In this document: positions 1 to 7,549 of the stretch, piece by piece
Position numbering within the stretch: the first letter of the stretch is position 1
Layout: each line of letters starts with the position of its first letter
Assembly: GCA_045534235.1 (NCBI GenBank)
Contig: JAZSJI010000147.1
Coordinates: forward strand, 1 to 8,686
DNA: 8,686 nt
Reading direction: 5' to 3'
From: Flemingiibacterium sp045534235
Lineage (GTDB): Bacteria > Bacillota > Clostridia > Oscillospirales > CAG-272
Made by a program: the position numbers and the translations under genes
The notes under the pieces: model-generated
The model's input: the letters and a program-made list of their open reading frames with translations, nothing else
Database searches by the model: none
What the model was told of the DNA's origin: nothing

Positions 1-100
1 TCTTTATCTTGATGAGCAGAACGAGTACGACAGCGGCTACCGCGATAACCGCGGCAAGCGCTCCCACTAAAACTAAAGTTGTTTGTAGTGTTTCGTTCAT
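1..100 (-). CDS. N-terminus of a membrane-anchored protein (partial, runs off the left edge)
   Basis: Only the first 33 codons are present. The start is ATG at 98-100. Residues about 8-31 form one uninterrupted hydrophobic stretch rich in Ala, Val and Leu, followed by Lys-Ile-Lys. That is what an N-terminal transmembrane anchor or uncleaved signal-anchor looks like. No signal-peptidase motif is visible in the part seen. The gene is the fourth in the minus-strand operon, 48 bp after the acyl carrier protein, so it may be a membrane partner of the ligase/lyase/carrier set. There is no convincing Shine-Dalgarno sequence: only an AT-rich stretch with a weak AAG lies before the ATG, and a strong stem-loop ends 12 nt upstream. 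The family cannot be recognised from so little sequence. I considered an OadG-type decarboxylase subunit and saw no specific match. Confidence is moderate that it is coding and low for any function. Confidence 0.55.
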   Translation of the reverse strand, partial: MNETLQTTLVLVGALAAVIAVAAVVLVLLIKIK

Positions 101-112
101 ATTCTTAATTTG

Positions 113-139
113 GCGCGACGCCCGATACGGACGTCGCGC
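113..139 (-). promoter_or_regulatory. Strong RNA stem-loop between carrier-protein and membrane-protein genes
   Basis: GCGCGACG at 113-120 pairs perfectly with CGTCGCGC at 132-139, and CCG/CGG inside pair around an ATA/TAT triloop. Read as minus-strand RNA, the one mismatch becomes a U-G wobble, giving a 12-bp stem; read as plus-strand RNA it stays a C-A mismatch. This suggests that the structure works in the minus-strand operon mRNA. It is followed by CAAATTAAGAAT and not a T-tract, so it is a poor intrinsic terminator. It could tune downstream expression, mark an RNA processing site or stabilise the upstream message. Confidence 0.5.
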
Positions 140-148
140 ACTTATTTC

Positions 149-373
149 TCATTCGATGCTCTGCAGGTAGTTTACAACGTCGCCGACGGTTATAAACTTT
201 GAGAGCTGGTCGTCGTCTATCGTGATGCCAAGCTTATCCTCACAAAGCAGGATGAGGTCTGCAAGCTCAAGCGAGTTAATACCGAGGTCCTTGGTAAGCG
301 ATGCCTCGTTTGTGATAAGCGCGGGATCGATGTTGAGTTCCTCAACGAGGATGTTTTTGAATTGCTCGTACAT
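149..373 (-). CDS. Acyl carrier protein (stand-alone, 74 aa)
   Basis: This is a small acidic protein of the size and helix pattern of the phosphopantetheine-binding carrier family. The attachment motif is DLGINSLEL at residues 29-37, with Ser34 the expected 4'-phosphopantetheine site at the start of helix II. Acidic residues follow (E36, D39, E45, D46), as usual for docking to partner enzymes. The residue before the serine is Asn where fatty-acid-synthesis ACPs usually have Asp (DSL), which hints at a specialised carrier. The ATG is supported by GGAGG nine bases upstream, and the stop is TGA. It sits 87 bp behind the lyase and two genes behind an acyl-adenylating ligase, with no fab genes in view, so a dedicated pathway carrier is more likely than the housekeeping AcpP. 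The family call is very secure; the cargo is unknown. Confidence 0.93.
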   Translation of the reverse strand: MYEQFKNILVEELNIDPALITNEASLTKDLGINSLELADLILLCEDKLGITIDDDQLSKFITVGDVVNYLQSIE

Positions 374-394
374 TGGTATATACCTCCGAAATTA

Positions 395-423
395 AATATA
401 AGTTTTTATTTACTGAACGGCAA
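395..423 (-). promoter_or_regulatory. Possible weak internal promoter before the carrier-protein gene
   Basis: On the minus strand, TTGCCG (423-418) and TATATT (400-395) are separated by 17 bp, in the 87-bp gap between lyase and carrier protein. The -35 matches consensus at four of six positions and the -10 at five of six. The leader would be only about 15 nt, placing the GGAGG almost at the 5' end. It may give extra carrier-protein transcript inside the operon, or it may be a chance match in AT-rich DNA. Confidence 0.3.
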
Positions 424-460
424 TGTAAACTTAAATAGGGATGTGTGCGCTCACTGCGGA

Positions 461-1948
461 TTACTGCAGTGCAGCCAAAGCATCTGCCTTGGTCTCAAGC
501 ACAGTATAGGCGTTCTCCACCTGCTTTTTGACAGCAGTGAGCTTGGAAGTCTCATCATTCAAAGCTGCAAGTCCGTGAGCTATCATTGCCTCAACGGATG
601 CCTTGCTGGGACCGCCTGTGTGAATCTTGGTTTCAACGTTGCGGCAGGGATCGAGAATGCTTGCAATCTCGTCCTCCGTCATGCAAAGCGGATAACCGAG
701 TATCTTCTTGCTTTCTTCTTCGATGCGGGCCGGTGTGAAGCCTGCGATCAGCGACTGATCCTCCAAAACGATTGCAACGATATTGCCGACAATATCGTGA
801 GCATCTGTGAAGGAGATCGCGTATTTCTTTACCATATAGTCTGCAAGGCTTGTTACCGTGCAGAGATTTTCTGCCGCCTGACGAACGGCGCGATCCTTGC
901 GCACGCTGCAATACGTGATGCTCTCTATCATACAGATAAGCATCTGCTTGACCTGACTTACCATCTGCCAGTACGGCAGGGGAATCTCGAAAAGGTCCAT
1001 CGTGTTGCTGAATGCCGTACCCTTAAGAATGGTAGTGATCGTTGTCTGTGCACCGATAATATGACCGGCTTTGGCTCTTGCCATTTCGAGGGAAACGGGG
1101 TTTCTCTTTTGCGGCATAATGCTGCTGCAAACGGCAATCTCACCGCCAACCTCAAGAATGCCGTTTTCGAAAGTCGACCAGAAGTACATATCCTCGGCAG
1201 CACGGCTAATATTGGTAGCGAGGATCGAGAACGCCGCGGAAAGCTCAAGATAATAGTCACGCGCGCTGATACAGTCGAGCGTGTTTTCGATAACGGAGTC
1301 AAATCCGAGCAGCTTGCAAAGACCTTCGCGGTCAATGGGAAAGCTTGTTCCCGCAAAAGCCGCCGCGCCGTAGGGCGAACGGTTTGCGTTTGCGTAGGCA
1401 TTCATTATGCGAGTAAAATCTCTTGTGAGAGCGCTGTTGAGCGCTGTAAAATAGTGACCGAGGGTTATGGGCTGACCGGGCTGGAAGTGCGTGTATCCGG
1501 TTATAACGGTTTCGGTGTTTTCCTCAGCTTTTTTCAGAAGAAGCGTTTGCAGCTCTATGAGAAGCTGCGCAATCTCCCATACGGAACGGCGTGCCGCCAT
1601 GCGGTTAAGAACCGCGGCAACGTCGTTGCGGCTGCGTCCTACGTGAAGCTTTCCTCCCGTCTGACTGCCGATCTTTTTGAACATCTGACGCTCAACGTTG
1701 AAATAGAAATCCTCCATCTCACCCTTGATATCATCGGGCTGCATATTTTCCTTAACATAGCGGAATCCCGAAATAATAGAACCTGCGTCGGTCTTGTCAA
1801 GCAGTCCGTTTTCGGCGAGCGATACCGCGTATGCGACGTTGAGTCGTATCATATCGGGCAGAGCGACGTTAAAATCGTTAAGGATCTCATTTCTTACAAC
1901 CTCGTCTGCGAAACGCTTTGACATAACCGCTTTAATACTTTCTCTCAT
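461..1948 (-). CDS. Argininosuccinate lyase (ArgH)-family protein, probably not a true ArgH
   Basis: This 495-aa protein belongs to the fumarase/aspartase/argininosuccinate-lyase superfamily, whose members eliminate fumarate or a similar product from succinyl-type substrates as tetramers. The conserved regions are in order: LHVGRSRND at 101-109, GYTHFQPGQP at 151-160 (His154 in the THxQ motif), AGTSFPIDRE at 199-208 and GF..VIENTLD at 215-225 (both ArgH-specific in flavour), and the signature SSIMPQKRNP at 275-284 on the mobile catalytic-serine loop. It departs from ordinary ArgH in three places: QKRNPV where QKKNPD is usual, GRSRNDVAAV where GRSRNDQVAT is usual, and AFSNTMDLFE (312-321) where AYNKDMQEDK is usual. 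The start has GAGGGG six bases upstream; Met9 is a less likely alternative. No argG or other arginine gene is near. The neighbours are an acyl ligase (42 bp upstream) and a carrier protein. Family placement is secure; the substrate is uncertain. Confidence 0.85.
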   Translation of the reverse strand: MRESIKAVMSKRFADEVVRNEILNDFNVALPDMIRLNVAYAVSLAENGLLDKTDAGSIISGFRYVKENMQPDDIKGEMEDFYFNVERQMFKKIGSQTGGKLHVGRSRNDVAAVLNRMAARRSVWEIAQLLIELQTLLLKKAEENTETVITGYTHFQPGQPITLGHYFTALNSALTRDFTRIMNAYANANRSPYGAAAFAGTSFPIDREGLCKLLGFDSVIENTLDCISARDYYLELSAAFSILATNISRAAEDMYFWSTFENGILEVGGEIAVCSSIMPQKRNPVSLEMARAKAGHIIGAQTTITTILKGTAFSNTMDLFEIPLPYWQMVSQVKQMLICMIESITYCSVRKDRAVRQAAENLCTVTSLADYMVKKYAISFTDAHDIVGNIVAIVLEDQSLIAGFTPARIEEESKKILGYPLCMTEDEIASILDPCRNVETKIHTGGPSKASVEAMIAHGLAALNDETSKLTAVKKQVENAYTVLETKADALAALQ

Positions 1949-1990
1949 GATTAACCCCTCAAAAATGCTTTCTTTGCTGAATGTGCGATT

Positions 1991-3703
<1,713 letters not shown>

Positions 3704-3801
3704 TTTGTGAACCTCTTTTATTTATGGTGAATTTTAGTTAAAATCGGCTTGTTTTTTGTAAATTATGGAACAGATTTAGTATACACGATTTCACAGATTA
3801 T

Positions 3802-3819
3802 ATTATACTATAGTATAAT
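3802..3819. promoter_or_regulatory. 18-bp perfect palindrome, candidate operator over the -10 box
   Basis: ATTATACTATAGTATAAT reads the same on both strands with no mismatch. It covers the -10 hexamer and two thirds of the spacer of the minus-strand promoter, the classic place for a dimeric repressor to block RNA polymerase. Part of the symmetry follows from the TATAAT itself, but the matching half in the spacer is not required for promoter function. I could not assign it to a known regulator, and no regulator gene is in the window. Confidence 0.5.
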
Positions 3820-3830
3820 CAATTTGTCAA
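3802..3830 (-). promoter_or_regulatory. Consensus sigma-A promoter of the ligase/lyase/carrier operon
   Basis: On the minus strand, TTGACA (3830-3825) and TATAAT (3807-3802) are both perfect consensus hexamers separated by exactly 17 bp. Transcription would start near 3795, giving a leader of about 90 nt before the ligase ATG at 3703. A second TATAAT overlaps at 3802-3797 but has a poor 22-bp spacing. I saw no terminator or recognisable riboswitch in the leader. Such a strong promoter usually needs repression, and a palindrome overlaps it. Confidence 0.85.
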
Positions 3831-3839
3831 GAGGGAATT

Positions 3840-3857
3840 TTGTTGTTTTTACAACAA
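3840..3857. repeat. Short inverted repeat upstream of the ligase promoter
   Basis: TTGTTGT and ACAACAA form a 7-bp stem around TTTT, ending about 10 bp upstream of the -35 box. It is AT-rich and could be chance, an upstream protein site or part of an AT-rich promoter element. The stretch 3858-3905 next to it is GC-rich with small overlapping hairpins (for example GCCGC/GCGGC at 3870-3884) and holds no convincing gene. Confidence 0.25.
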
Positions 3858-3905
3858 GTTTGCGGGCGCGCCGCAAGGGGCGGCGAGGTCTAAAGCCTAC
3901 AAGCA

Positions 3906-3936
3906 TATAAAAAGCGGGAGGATTCCCTCCCGCTTT
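3906..3936 (-). terminator. Rho-independent terminator of the aminopeptidase operon
   Basis: AAAGCGGGAGG (3911-3921) pairs with CCTCCCGCTTT (3926-3936) around a 4-nt loop: an 11-bp GC-rich stem. On the minus strand the hairpin runs into TTTTTAT. It lies one base past the TAA stop of the aminopeptidase (3938-3940) and separates that unit from the ligase operon promoter. Confidence 0.92.
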
Positions 3937-3937
3937 A

Positions 3938-5725
3938 TTATATCGCACGCGTAAGCTTTGCAAGCTTCTCCTTATCCTCGCTACCAAGATACTTCTCGAG
4001 CGTGTCGTACACGCTCTTGTGGTACGCGTTGAGCTTGCGTATATCCGACTCGTCGAGAAGCGACTTGTCGATGCCGTCGAGGTCGATAGGGCAGAACGTG
4101 AGATTTTCAAAACGCATAAACTGTCCGAACTCGTTTTTATTAGCCTTTACGCACACAAGCTCGTTTTCGATGCGGATACCGTGACTGCCTTCAACGTAGA
4201 AGCCCGGCTCGTCCGTGGTAACCATGCCTTCCTCTATCTTTACGTCGCCGCGTCCCCAATGGAAGCGGTTCGGCCCCTCGTGTACCGAGAGCAGATAGCC
4301 GACGCCGTGGCCCGTGCCGTGACGGAAATCAAGACCGTGCTCCCACAGCGGAGCGCGGCAGACAGTGTCGAGTGCCGTACCCGTCGCGCCTTCAAGGAAC
4401 GTGAGGCTCATCAGGCGTATCATACCGCACGCAGTGAGCGTATAGTGCGTTCTTACCTCATCGGGAATATCGCCGAGCACGAAGGTACGTGTGATGTCCG
4501 TCGTACCCTCGAGGTAGTGTCCGCCTGAGTCGATGAGAAGCATCGGTACGGGGGCGGCTTTGTCAACCTTGGAGAAATTATCGGGCGATGCGGAGTAGTG
4601 CGCCATGGCCGCGTTCGGGCCGAACGCGCATATTGCGCCGAACGACTCGTCAACGAACGTGACGCCGACCGTCTTTGCACATTCCTTGCGCAGTCCGAGC
4701 AGGTACTCGTCCACGGTAAGCTCGTCGAATTCGCGGCTGCCGAATTTTAGTTCTATCATCATTTTGGTCATAGCAAGACCGTCGGCAACGTGGCTGATGC
4801 GCAGATTTTCAAGCTCGGTTTCGTTTTTCCTTGCTTTTAAAAGAAGCGTCGGGTTGTCGCCGTTTATTATTTCGGAGCCTGCAAGCGTATCAACTATCGC
4901 CGCGGAAACGGCACTCTTATCAAGCAGTACCTTTTTGCCCGAAAGTGCCTTGAGGTCTGCGAAAAATTCGCCGTACGGACGGACGGTAACGCCGTCATTT
5001 TCAAGCGACGCCTTGACGTCGGACACCGCTTTTTCGCTGACGTAAAGCTTGTCCTCGTCTGCACTCACGATAGTGTACGAGAGGAAAACGGGGGTGGTGG
5101 TAACGTCGCCGCCGCGAAGGTTGTAAAGCCACGCGATGTCGCAAAGGCTCGACATAACGAGCGCGTCAGCACCCTTGTCGGCGATTATTTTTCTTACGTC
5201 CGCGAGCTTTTCACTATGCGTACGTCCGCAGTATTTCGTGTCAAGCTCCCATATCTTCGACTCGGGAAGCGCGGGACGGTCAGCCCAAATATGACCGACA
5301 AAGTCCGTATCGGTCACGATGGACGCGCCATCGGGAAGCTTCTTCTTTATGCTGTCGATAACGCTCGCGCCAACACACTTGCCGTCAGTCGCGAGGCACT
5401 TATAGCCGCCCTCAAAAAGCGAGATTATATATTCGTTTGGTGTGGGTACGCCCTCCATACCGACGCGCATAAGGTCGATAGTTGAGCCTGCAAGCTGACG
5501 CTCTGCCTGAATATAGTAGCGGCCGTCGGTAAAGAGCTTTGCCTCATTCTTCGTAATAACGAGCGTGCCTGCCGAGCCTGTAAAGCCCGACACCCACGCG
5601 CGGGATTTGAAAAAGTCGCCAACGTATTCGGACTGATGATAGTCGTCCGAGGTGATGAGGAGTATGTCCGCACCGCGCTCGTTCATAAGCGAACGGAGTG
5701 CGGAAAGCTTTTCGGTAGTAGTCAT
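3938..5725 (-). CDS. Xaa-Pro aminopeptidase, M24B family, three-domain type
   Basis: This cytoplasmic metallopeptidase removes an N-terminal residue ahead of proline. At 595 aa it matches the long, three-domain form (like eukaryotic cytosolic aminopeptidase P, XPNPEP1) and not the roughly 440-aa E. coli PepP. Two creatinase-like N-terminal domains cover about 1-305: the first ends near 140, and GGDVTTTPVF at 205-214 marks the second. The pita-bread catalytic domain follows. Its five metal ligands are all visible: Asp399 (LLIDSGG), Asp410 (GTTDITRT), His473 (GTGHGVG), Glu506 (TDEPGFY) and Glu520 (RIENE). His482 in SVHEGP is also conserved. A Lys- and Glu-rich tail closes the protein. The ATG has GAAAGGA seven bases upstream, and the gene starts 15 bp after the membrane-protein stop, so the two are co-transcribed. 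A likely job is turnover of proline-containing peptides. No truncation or missing residue was found. Confidence 0.95.
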   Translation of the reverse strand: MTTTEKLSALRSLMNERGADILLITSDDYHQSEYVGDFFKSRAWVSGFTGSAGTLVITKNEAKLFTDGRYYIQAERQLAGSTIDLMRVGMEGVPTPNEYIISLFEGGYKCLATDGKCVGASVIDSIKKKLPDGASIVTDTDFVGHIWADRPALPESKIWELDTKYCGRTHSEKLADVRKIIADKGADALVMSSLCDIAWLYNLRGGDVTTTPVFLSYTIVSADEDKLYVSEKAVSDVKASLENDGVTVRPYGEFFADLKALSGKKVLLDKSAVSAAIVDTLAGSEIINGDNPTLLLKARKNETELENLRISHVADGLAMTKMMIELKFGSREFDELTVDEYLLGLRKECAKTVGVTFVDESFGAICAFGPNAAMAHYSASPDNFSKVDKAAPVPMLLIDSGGHYLEGTTDITRTFVLGDIPDEVRTHYTLTACGMIRLMSLTFLEGATGTALDTVCRAPLWEHGLDFRHGTGHGVGYLLSVHEGPNRFHWGRGDVKIEEGMVTTDEPGFYVEGSHGIRIENELVCVKANKNEFGQFMRFENLTFCPIDLDGIDKSLLDESDIRKLNAYHKSVYDTLEKYLGSEDKEKLAKLTRAI

Positions 5726-5740
5726 AATTTTATCCTTTCA

Positions 5741-6475
5741 CTATTTGTTGTTTTCGAGGCTTGAATCGTACGAGGACGCTTCAATAAAGGTAAGATTTTT
5801 GCCGCTAAGCTCGTCCGACTCGGGTATCTCCACGCCGTACGTGCTCTCATATATCTCGATGCTCGCACTCATAAGCCCGTCCTTCGATACGTCCTCGCGC
5901 CAGAAAACGTCGAGGTAAAGCGTTTCGACTTCTGTAAGGTCAACGCCCGTGAATACCACGCGTCTGAACTCGTAGAGCAGACGGCTTTTTGCGGCGAAAA
6001 CGTAATCCGTGTATACGTTGCCCTTATCGTCGGAGAGGATATAGACGAACACCTCACCCGTTGGACGCTCGGTAAGTGCGTACTTTTCCATAAGCGTGTT
6101 AACGGTGCTGCGGCTGTTGTAGCGCACGGTAAGCTGTACTTCGCCTGCGGACTCTGAAAGTGCGACGTTTGAAACGTGATACCAGCCACGCTGAAGCTTG
6201 CCGTTTTCGTCCTTGCCGTTGTCGCTGAAGGATTCGAGCGGCTCCTGCATAACGGCGTCGAACGTGCCGCCGTTTACGGTCGCGACGATACCCTGTGTCG
6301 CGCTGACGCCCGTGAACGCCCTCGGTATACGCATAAGCAGCATACGTCCGATAAGCAGAGTAAAGGTGGTGACGATTATAAGGGTTGCGATAAGCTTGAA
6401 TATGAATTTTATGATTTTTGCAGGAGTGAAGCGTTTTTTCGATTCCTCCCACTCGTAATAGTCCATATCTTCCAT
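5741..6475 (-). CDS. Single-pass membrane protein of unknown function
   Basis: I do not recognise the family of this 244-aa protein. It has a short N-terminal tail, first acidic (residues 1-11) and then basic (K13, K14, R15, K20, K23). One hydrophobic segment follows at about 24-48. The remaining 195 or so residues are soluble and have the alternating pattern of beta strands (for example 111-119, 140-147, 171-176, 184-191). By the positive-inside rule the N-terminus is cytoplasmic and the large domain is outside the membrane. There is no cysteine, lipobox, sortase motif or evident catalytic motif. AAGGAG sits eight bases before the ATG; the stop is TAG. It has its own promoter and is followed after 15 bp by the Xaa-Pro aminopeptidase, so the two are probably made together. 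A binding or assembly role is only a guess. Confidence 0.8.
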   Translation of the reverse strand: MEDMDYYEWEESKKRFTPAKIIKFIFKLIATLIIVTTFTLLIGRMLLMRIPRAFTGVSATQGIVATVNGGTFDAVMQEPLESFSDNGKDENGKLQRGWYHVSNVALSESAGEVQLTVRYNSRSTVNTLMEKYALTERPTGEVFVYILSDDKGNVYTDYVFAAKSRLLYEFRRVVFTGVDLTEVETLYLDVFWREDVSKDGLMSASIEIYESTYGVEIPESDELSGKNLTFIEASSYDSSLENNK

Positions 6476-6507
6476 AGGAAATTCTCCTTTTCGAGCATAC
6501 TCCTATA

Positions 6508-6536
6508 ATTATAGCACGGATTTTGTTAAAATTCAA
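6508..6536 (-). promoter_or_regulatory. Sigma-A promoter of the membrane protein / aminopeptidase operon
   Basis: On the minus strand, TTGAAT (6536-6531) and a perfect TATAAT (6513-6508) are separated by 17 bp. The start of transcription would fall near 6501, giving a leader of about 25 nt that contains the AAGGAG of the 6475 start codon. It lies just after the terminator of the preceding minus-strand gene, as expected for an independent unit. Confidence 0.8.
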
Positions 6537-6560
6537 GAAGAAGTTAGAGAATAATGTATT

Positions 6561-6593
6561 AAAAATAAAAACGGGCGGATGTTTTCCGCCCGT
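6561..6593 (-). terminator. Rho-independent terminator of the metallo-hydrolase gene
   Basis: ACGGGCGGA (6571-6579) pairs perfectly with TCCGCCCGT (6585-6593) around a 5-nt loop. On the minus strand the hairpin is followed by TTTTATTTTT. It begins four bases after the TAA stop of the metallo-beta-lactamase-fold gene (6598-6600). Confidence 0.92.
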
Positions 6594-6597
6594 AGGT

Positions 6598-7365
6598 TTA
6601 TTTGTCGTTTTCGATAATGTCCATTGCGGTTGCAAGGGATCTCTCGAGGAATTTTGTCCATCCCTCAGGATCTATAAACGGATTGACGTCCGTCGTGCCG
6701 AGCGCGGCAAGCTTTTCCTTGGTCTTGTTGTTCCATACGTGGTTGCCGAGGAATATATCGACCTTTTCGTTAAGTAAGCGTTTAACGCTTGCAACATATT
6801 TTTCGCGGCAGTCGTCGGGGAGATTGTTTTCTGTAAGAAATTCGCGCATCATAGTATTGCTTCCCGCACCGCCGAACATTCCTGCGCGGTAGGTCGTGCC
6901 GTCCTCGGTAACGTCGAAGAAGATTGATATCGTACCGTCCGTGTGACCGGGGGTGGAGATGCACTTTATGCTGGTGTTGCCAAGCTCGATTACATCGCCG
7001 TCCGAAATAAGCACGTCGGGAGTGAAGGGACGGAAGGGGTAGTGGAATATTTCGCCCGAGATAAGCGGCATATCGTCCTTTGAGATGAACACCTTCGCGC
7101 CGGTCAGCTCGACGAGTGCGGCAGTTGCGTCAACGTGGTCGTAATGCGCGTGGGTGAGGATTATGTATTTGATGTCCATCGGGTCGAGTCCGACGCGGTG
7201 CATATTGTCGATAACGACGTACAGTGCCTCGTAGTAGCCGGGGTCGATGAGTATAAGTCCGTCACCGGTGTCAATAACGTGAGTGGATGCAGGATGCGTA
7301 CCGACGTAGTAGATATTACCGATCATTCTTGCCGGTGCAACGTAGTCTTTTTTAGCAAATTCCAT
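6598..7365 (-). CDS. MBL-fold metallo-hydrolase, B3-like
   Basis: This 255-aa protein is of the metallo-beta-lactamase fold. The metal-binding signature THAHYDH is at 71-77 (His72, His74, Asp76, His77). His141 in STPGHTDGT and His209 in GNHVWNN complete the usual ligand set. The TPGHTxGT context and the absence of an obvious bridging Asp between His141 and His209 resemble subclass B3 enzymes and their housekeeping relatives more than glyoxalase II. There is no signal peptide, whereas secreted beta-lactamases have one, so a cytoplasmic hydrolase of unknown substrate is more likely than an antibiotic-resistance enzyme. GGAGGAG lies seven bases before the ATG. It is a single-gene unit with its own promoter and terminator, divergent from an aminotransferase gene. 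Fold and metal site are secure; the substrate cannot be named. Confidence 0.92.
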   Translation of the reverse strand: MEFAKKDYVAPARMIGNIYYVGTHPASTHVIDTGDGLILIDPGYYEALYVVIDNMHRVGLDPMDIKYIILTHAHYDHVDATAALVELTGAKVFISKDDMPLISGEIFHYPFRPFTPDVLISDGDVIELGNTSIKCISTPGHTDGTISIFFDVTEDGTTYRAGMFGGAGSNTMMREFLTENNLPDDCREKYVASVKRLLNEKVDIFLGNHVWNNKTKEKLAALGTTDVNPFIDPEGWTKFLERSLATAMDIIENDK

Positions 7366-7400
7366 TTGTAAACTCCTCCGGGAAATTAAACTTCATAGAT

Positions 7401-7429
7401 ATTTTAGCACACCTTTTCGCAAAAGGCAA
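7401..7429 (-). promoter_or_regulatory. Promoter of the MBL-fold hydrolase gene
   Basis: On the minus strand, TTGCCT (7429-7424) and TAAAAT (7406-7401) are 17 bp apart. A TG one base before the -10 makes it an extended -10 promoter. The leader would be about 30 nt and carries the GGAGGAG. An inverted repeat (7412-7426) overlaps the -35 and spacer. Confidence 0.6.
7412..7426. promoter_or_regulatory. Inverted repeat, candidate operator in the divergent promoter region
   Basis: CCTTTT and AAAAGG flank a 3-bp CGC centre, giving 15 bp of perfect symmetry outside the centre. It overlaps the last half of the -35 box and the first part of the spacer of the minus-strand promoter, where a bound protein would interfere with the hydrolase gene. 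It lies 35 bp upstream of the plus-strand -35, so it could also affect the aminotransferase. No known regulator is assigned. Confidence 0.35.
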
Positions 7430-7460
7430 GAGGAAATGATAAATAATTCAAAAAACGTAC

Positions 7461-7489
7461 TTGAAAAAAACATATATATGTGGTAAAAT
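7461..7489 (+). promoter_or_regulatory. Promoter of the aminotransferase gene
   Basis: TTGAAA (7461-7466) and TAAAAT (7484-7489) are 17 bp apart, with TGG directly before the -10, an extended -10 arrangement. Transcription would start near 7496 and leave a leader of about 54 nt. AAAGGA stands seven bases before the ATG at 7550. A second TATAAT at 7513-7518 lacks a matching -35 and is the weaker candidate. Confidence 0.65.
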
Positions 7490-7549
7490 ATAAAATAATG
7501 GCAAAATGTATCTATAATCAAGGTTTACATATACCGAAAGGACATACTC

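Noticed and set aside
1..100. Sodium-pump decarboxylase gamma subunit (OadG-like)
   Set aside because: Only a hydrophobic segment of similar size is shared. No family-specific residues can be seen in 33 codons.
362..1921. Plus-strand open frame of 519 codons opposite the lyase and carrier-protein genes
   Set aside because: It is antisense to a gene with clear family motifs, reads as a Cys-, Arg- and Leu-rich composition without domains, and its start lies inside the ribosome-binding region of the carrier gene. It is a shadow of the codon bias on the other strand.
3704..3795. Riboswitch or attenuator in the roughly 90-nt leader of the ligase operon
   Set aside because: The leader is AT-rich with no stable stems, no known aptamer motif and no T-tract terminator hairpin.
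3865..3872. GGCGCGCC palindrome in the gap before the ligase promoter
   Set aside because: An 8-bp palindrome in a short GC-rich stretch is readily explained by chance, and nothing nearby gives it a function.
3808..4110. Minus-strand frame of 100 codons covering the aminopeptidase end and the following gap
   Set aside because: It overlaps the well-supported aminopeptidase in another frame and runs through its terminator. The translated part is low-complexity Ser/Arg/Thr.
7513..7518. Second TATAAT as main promoter of the aminotransferase
   Set aside because: The sequence 17 bp upstream (ATAAAA) is a poor -35, whereas the TTGAAA/TAAAAT pair just upstream has correct spacing and an extended -10.
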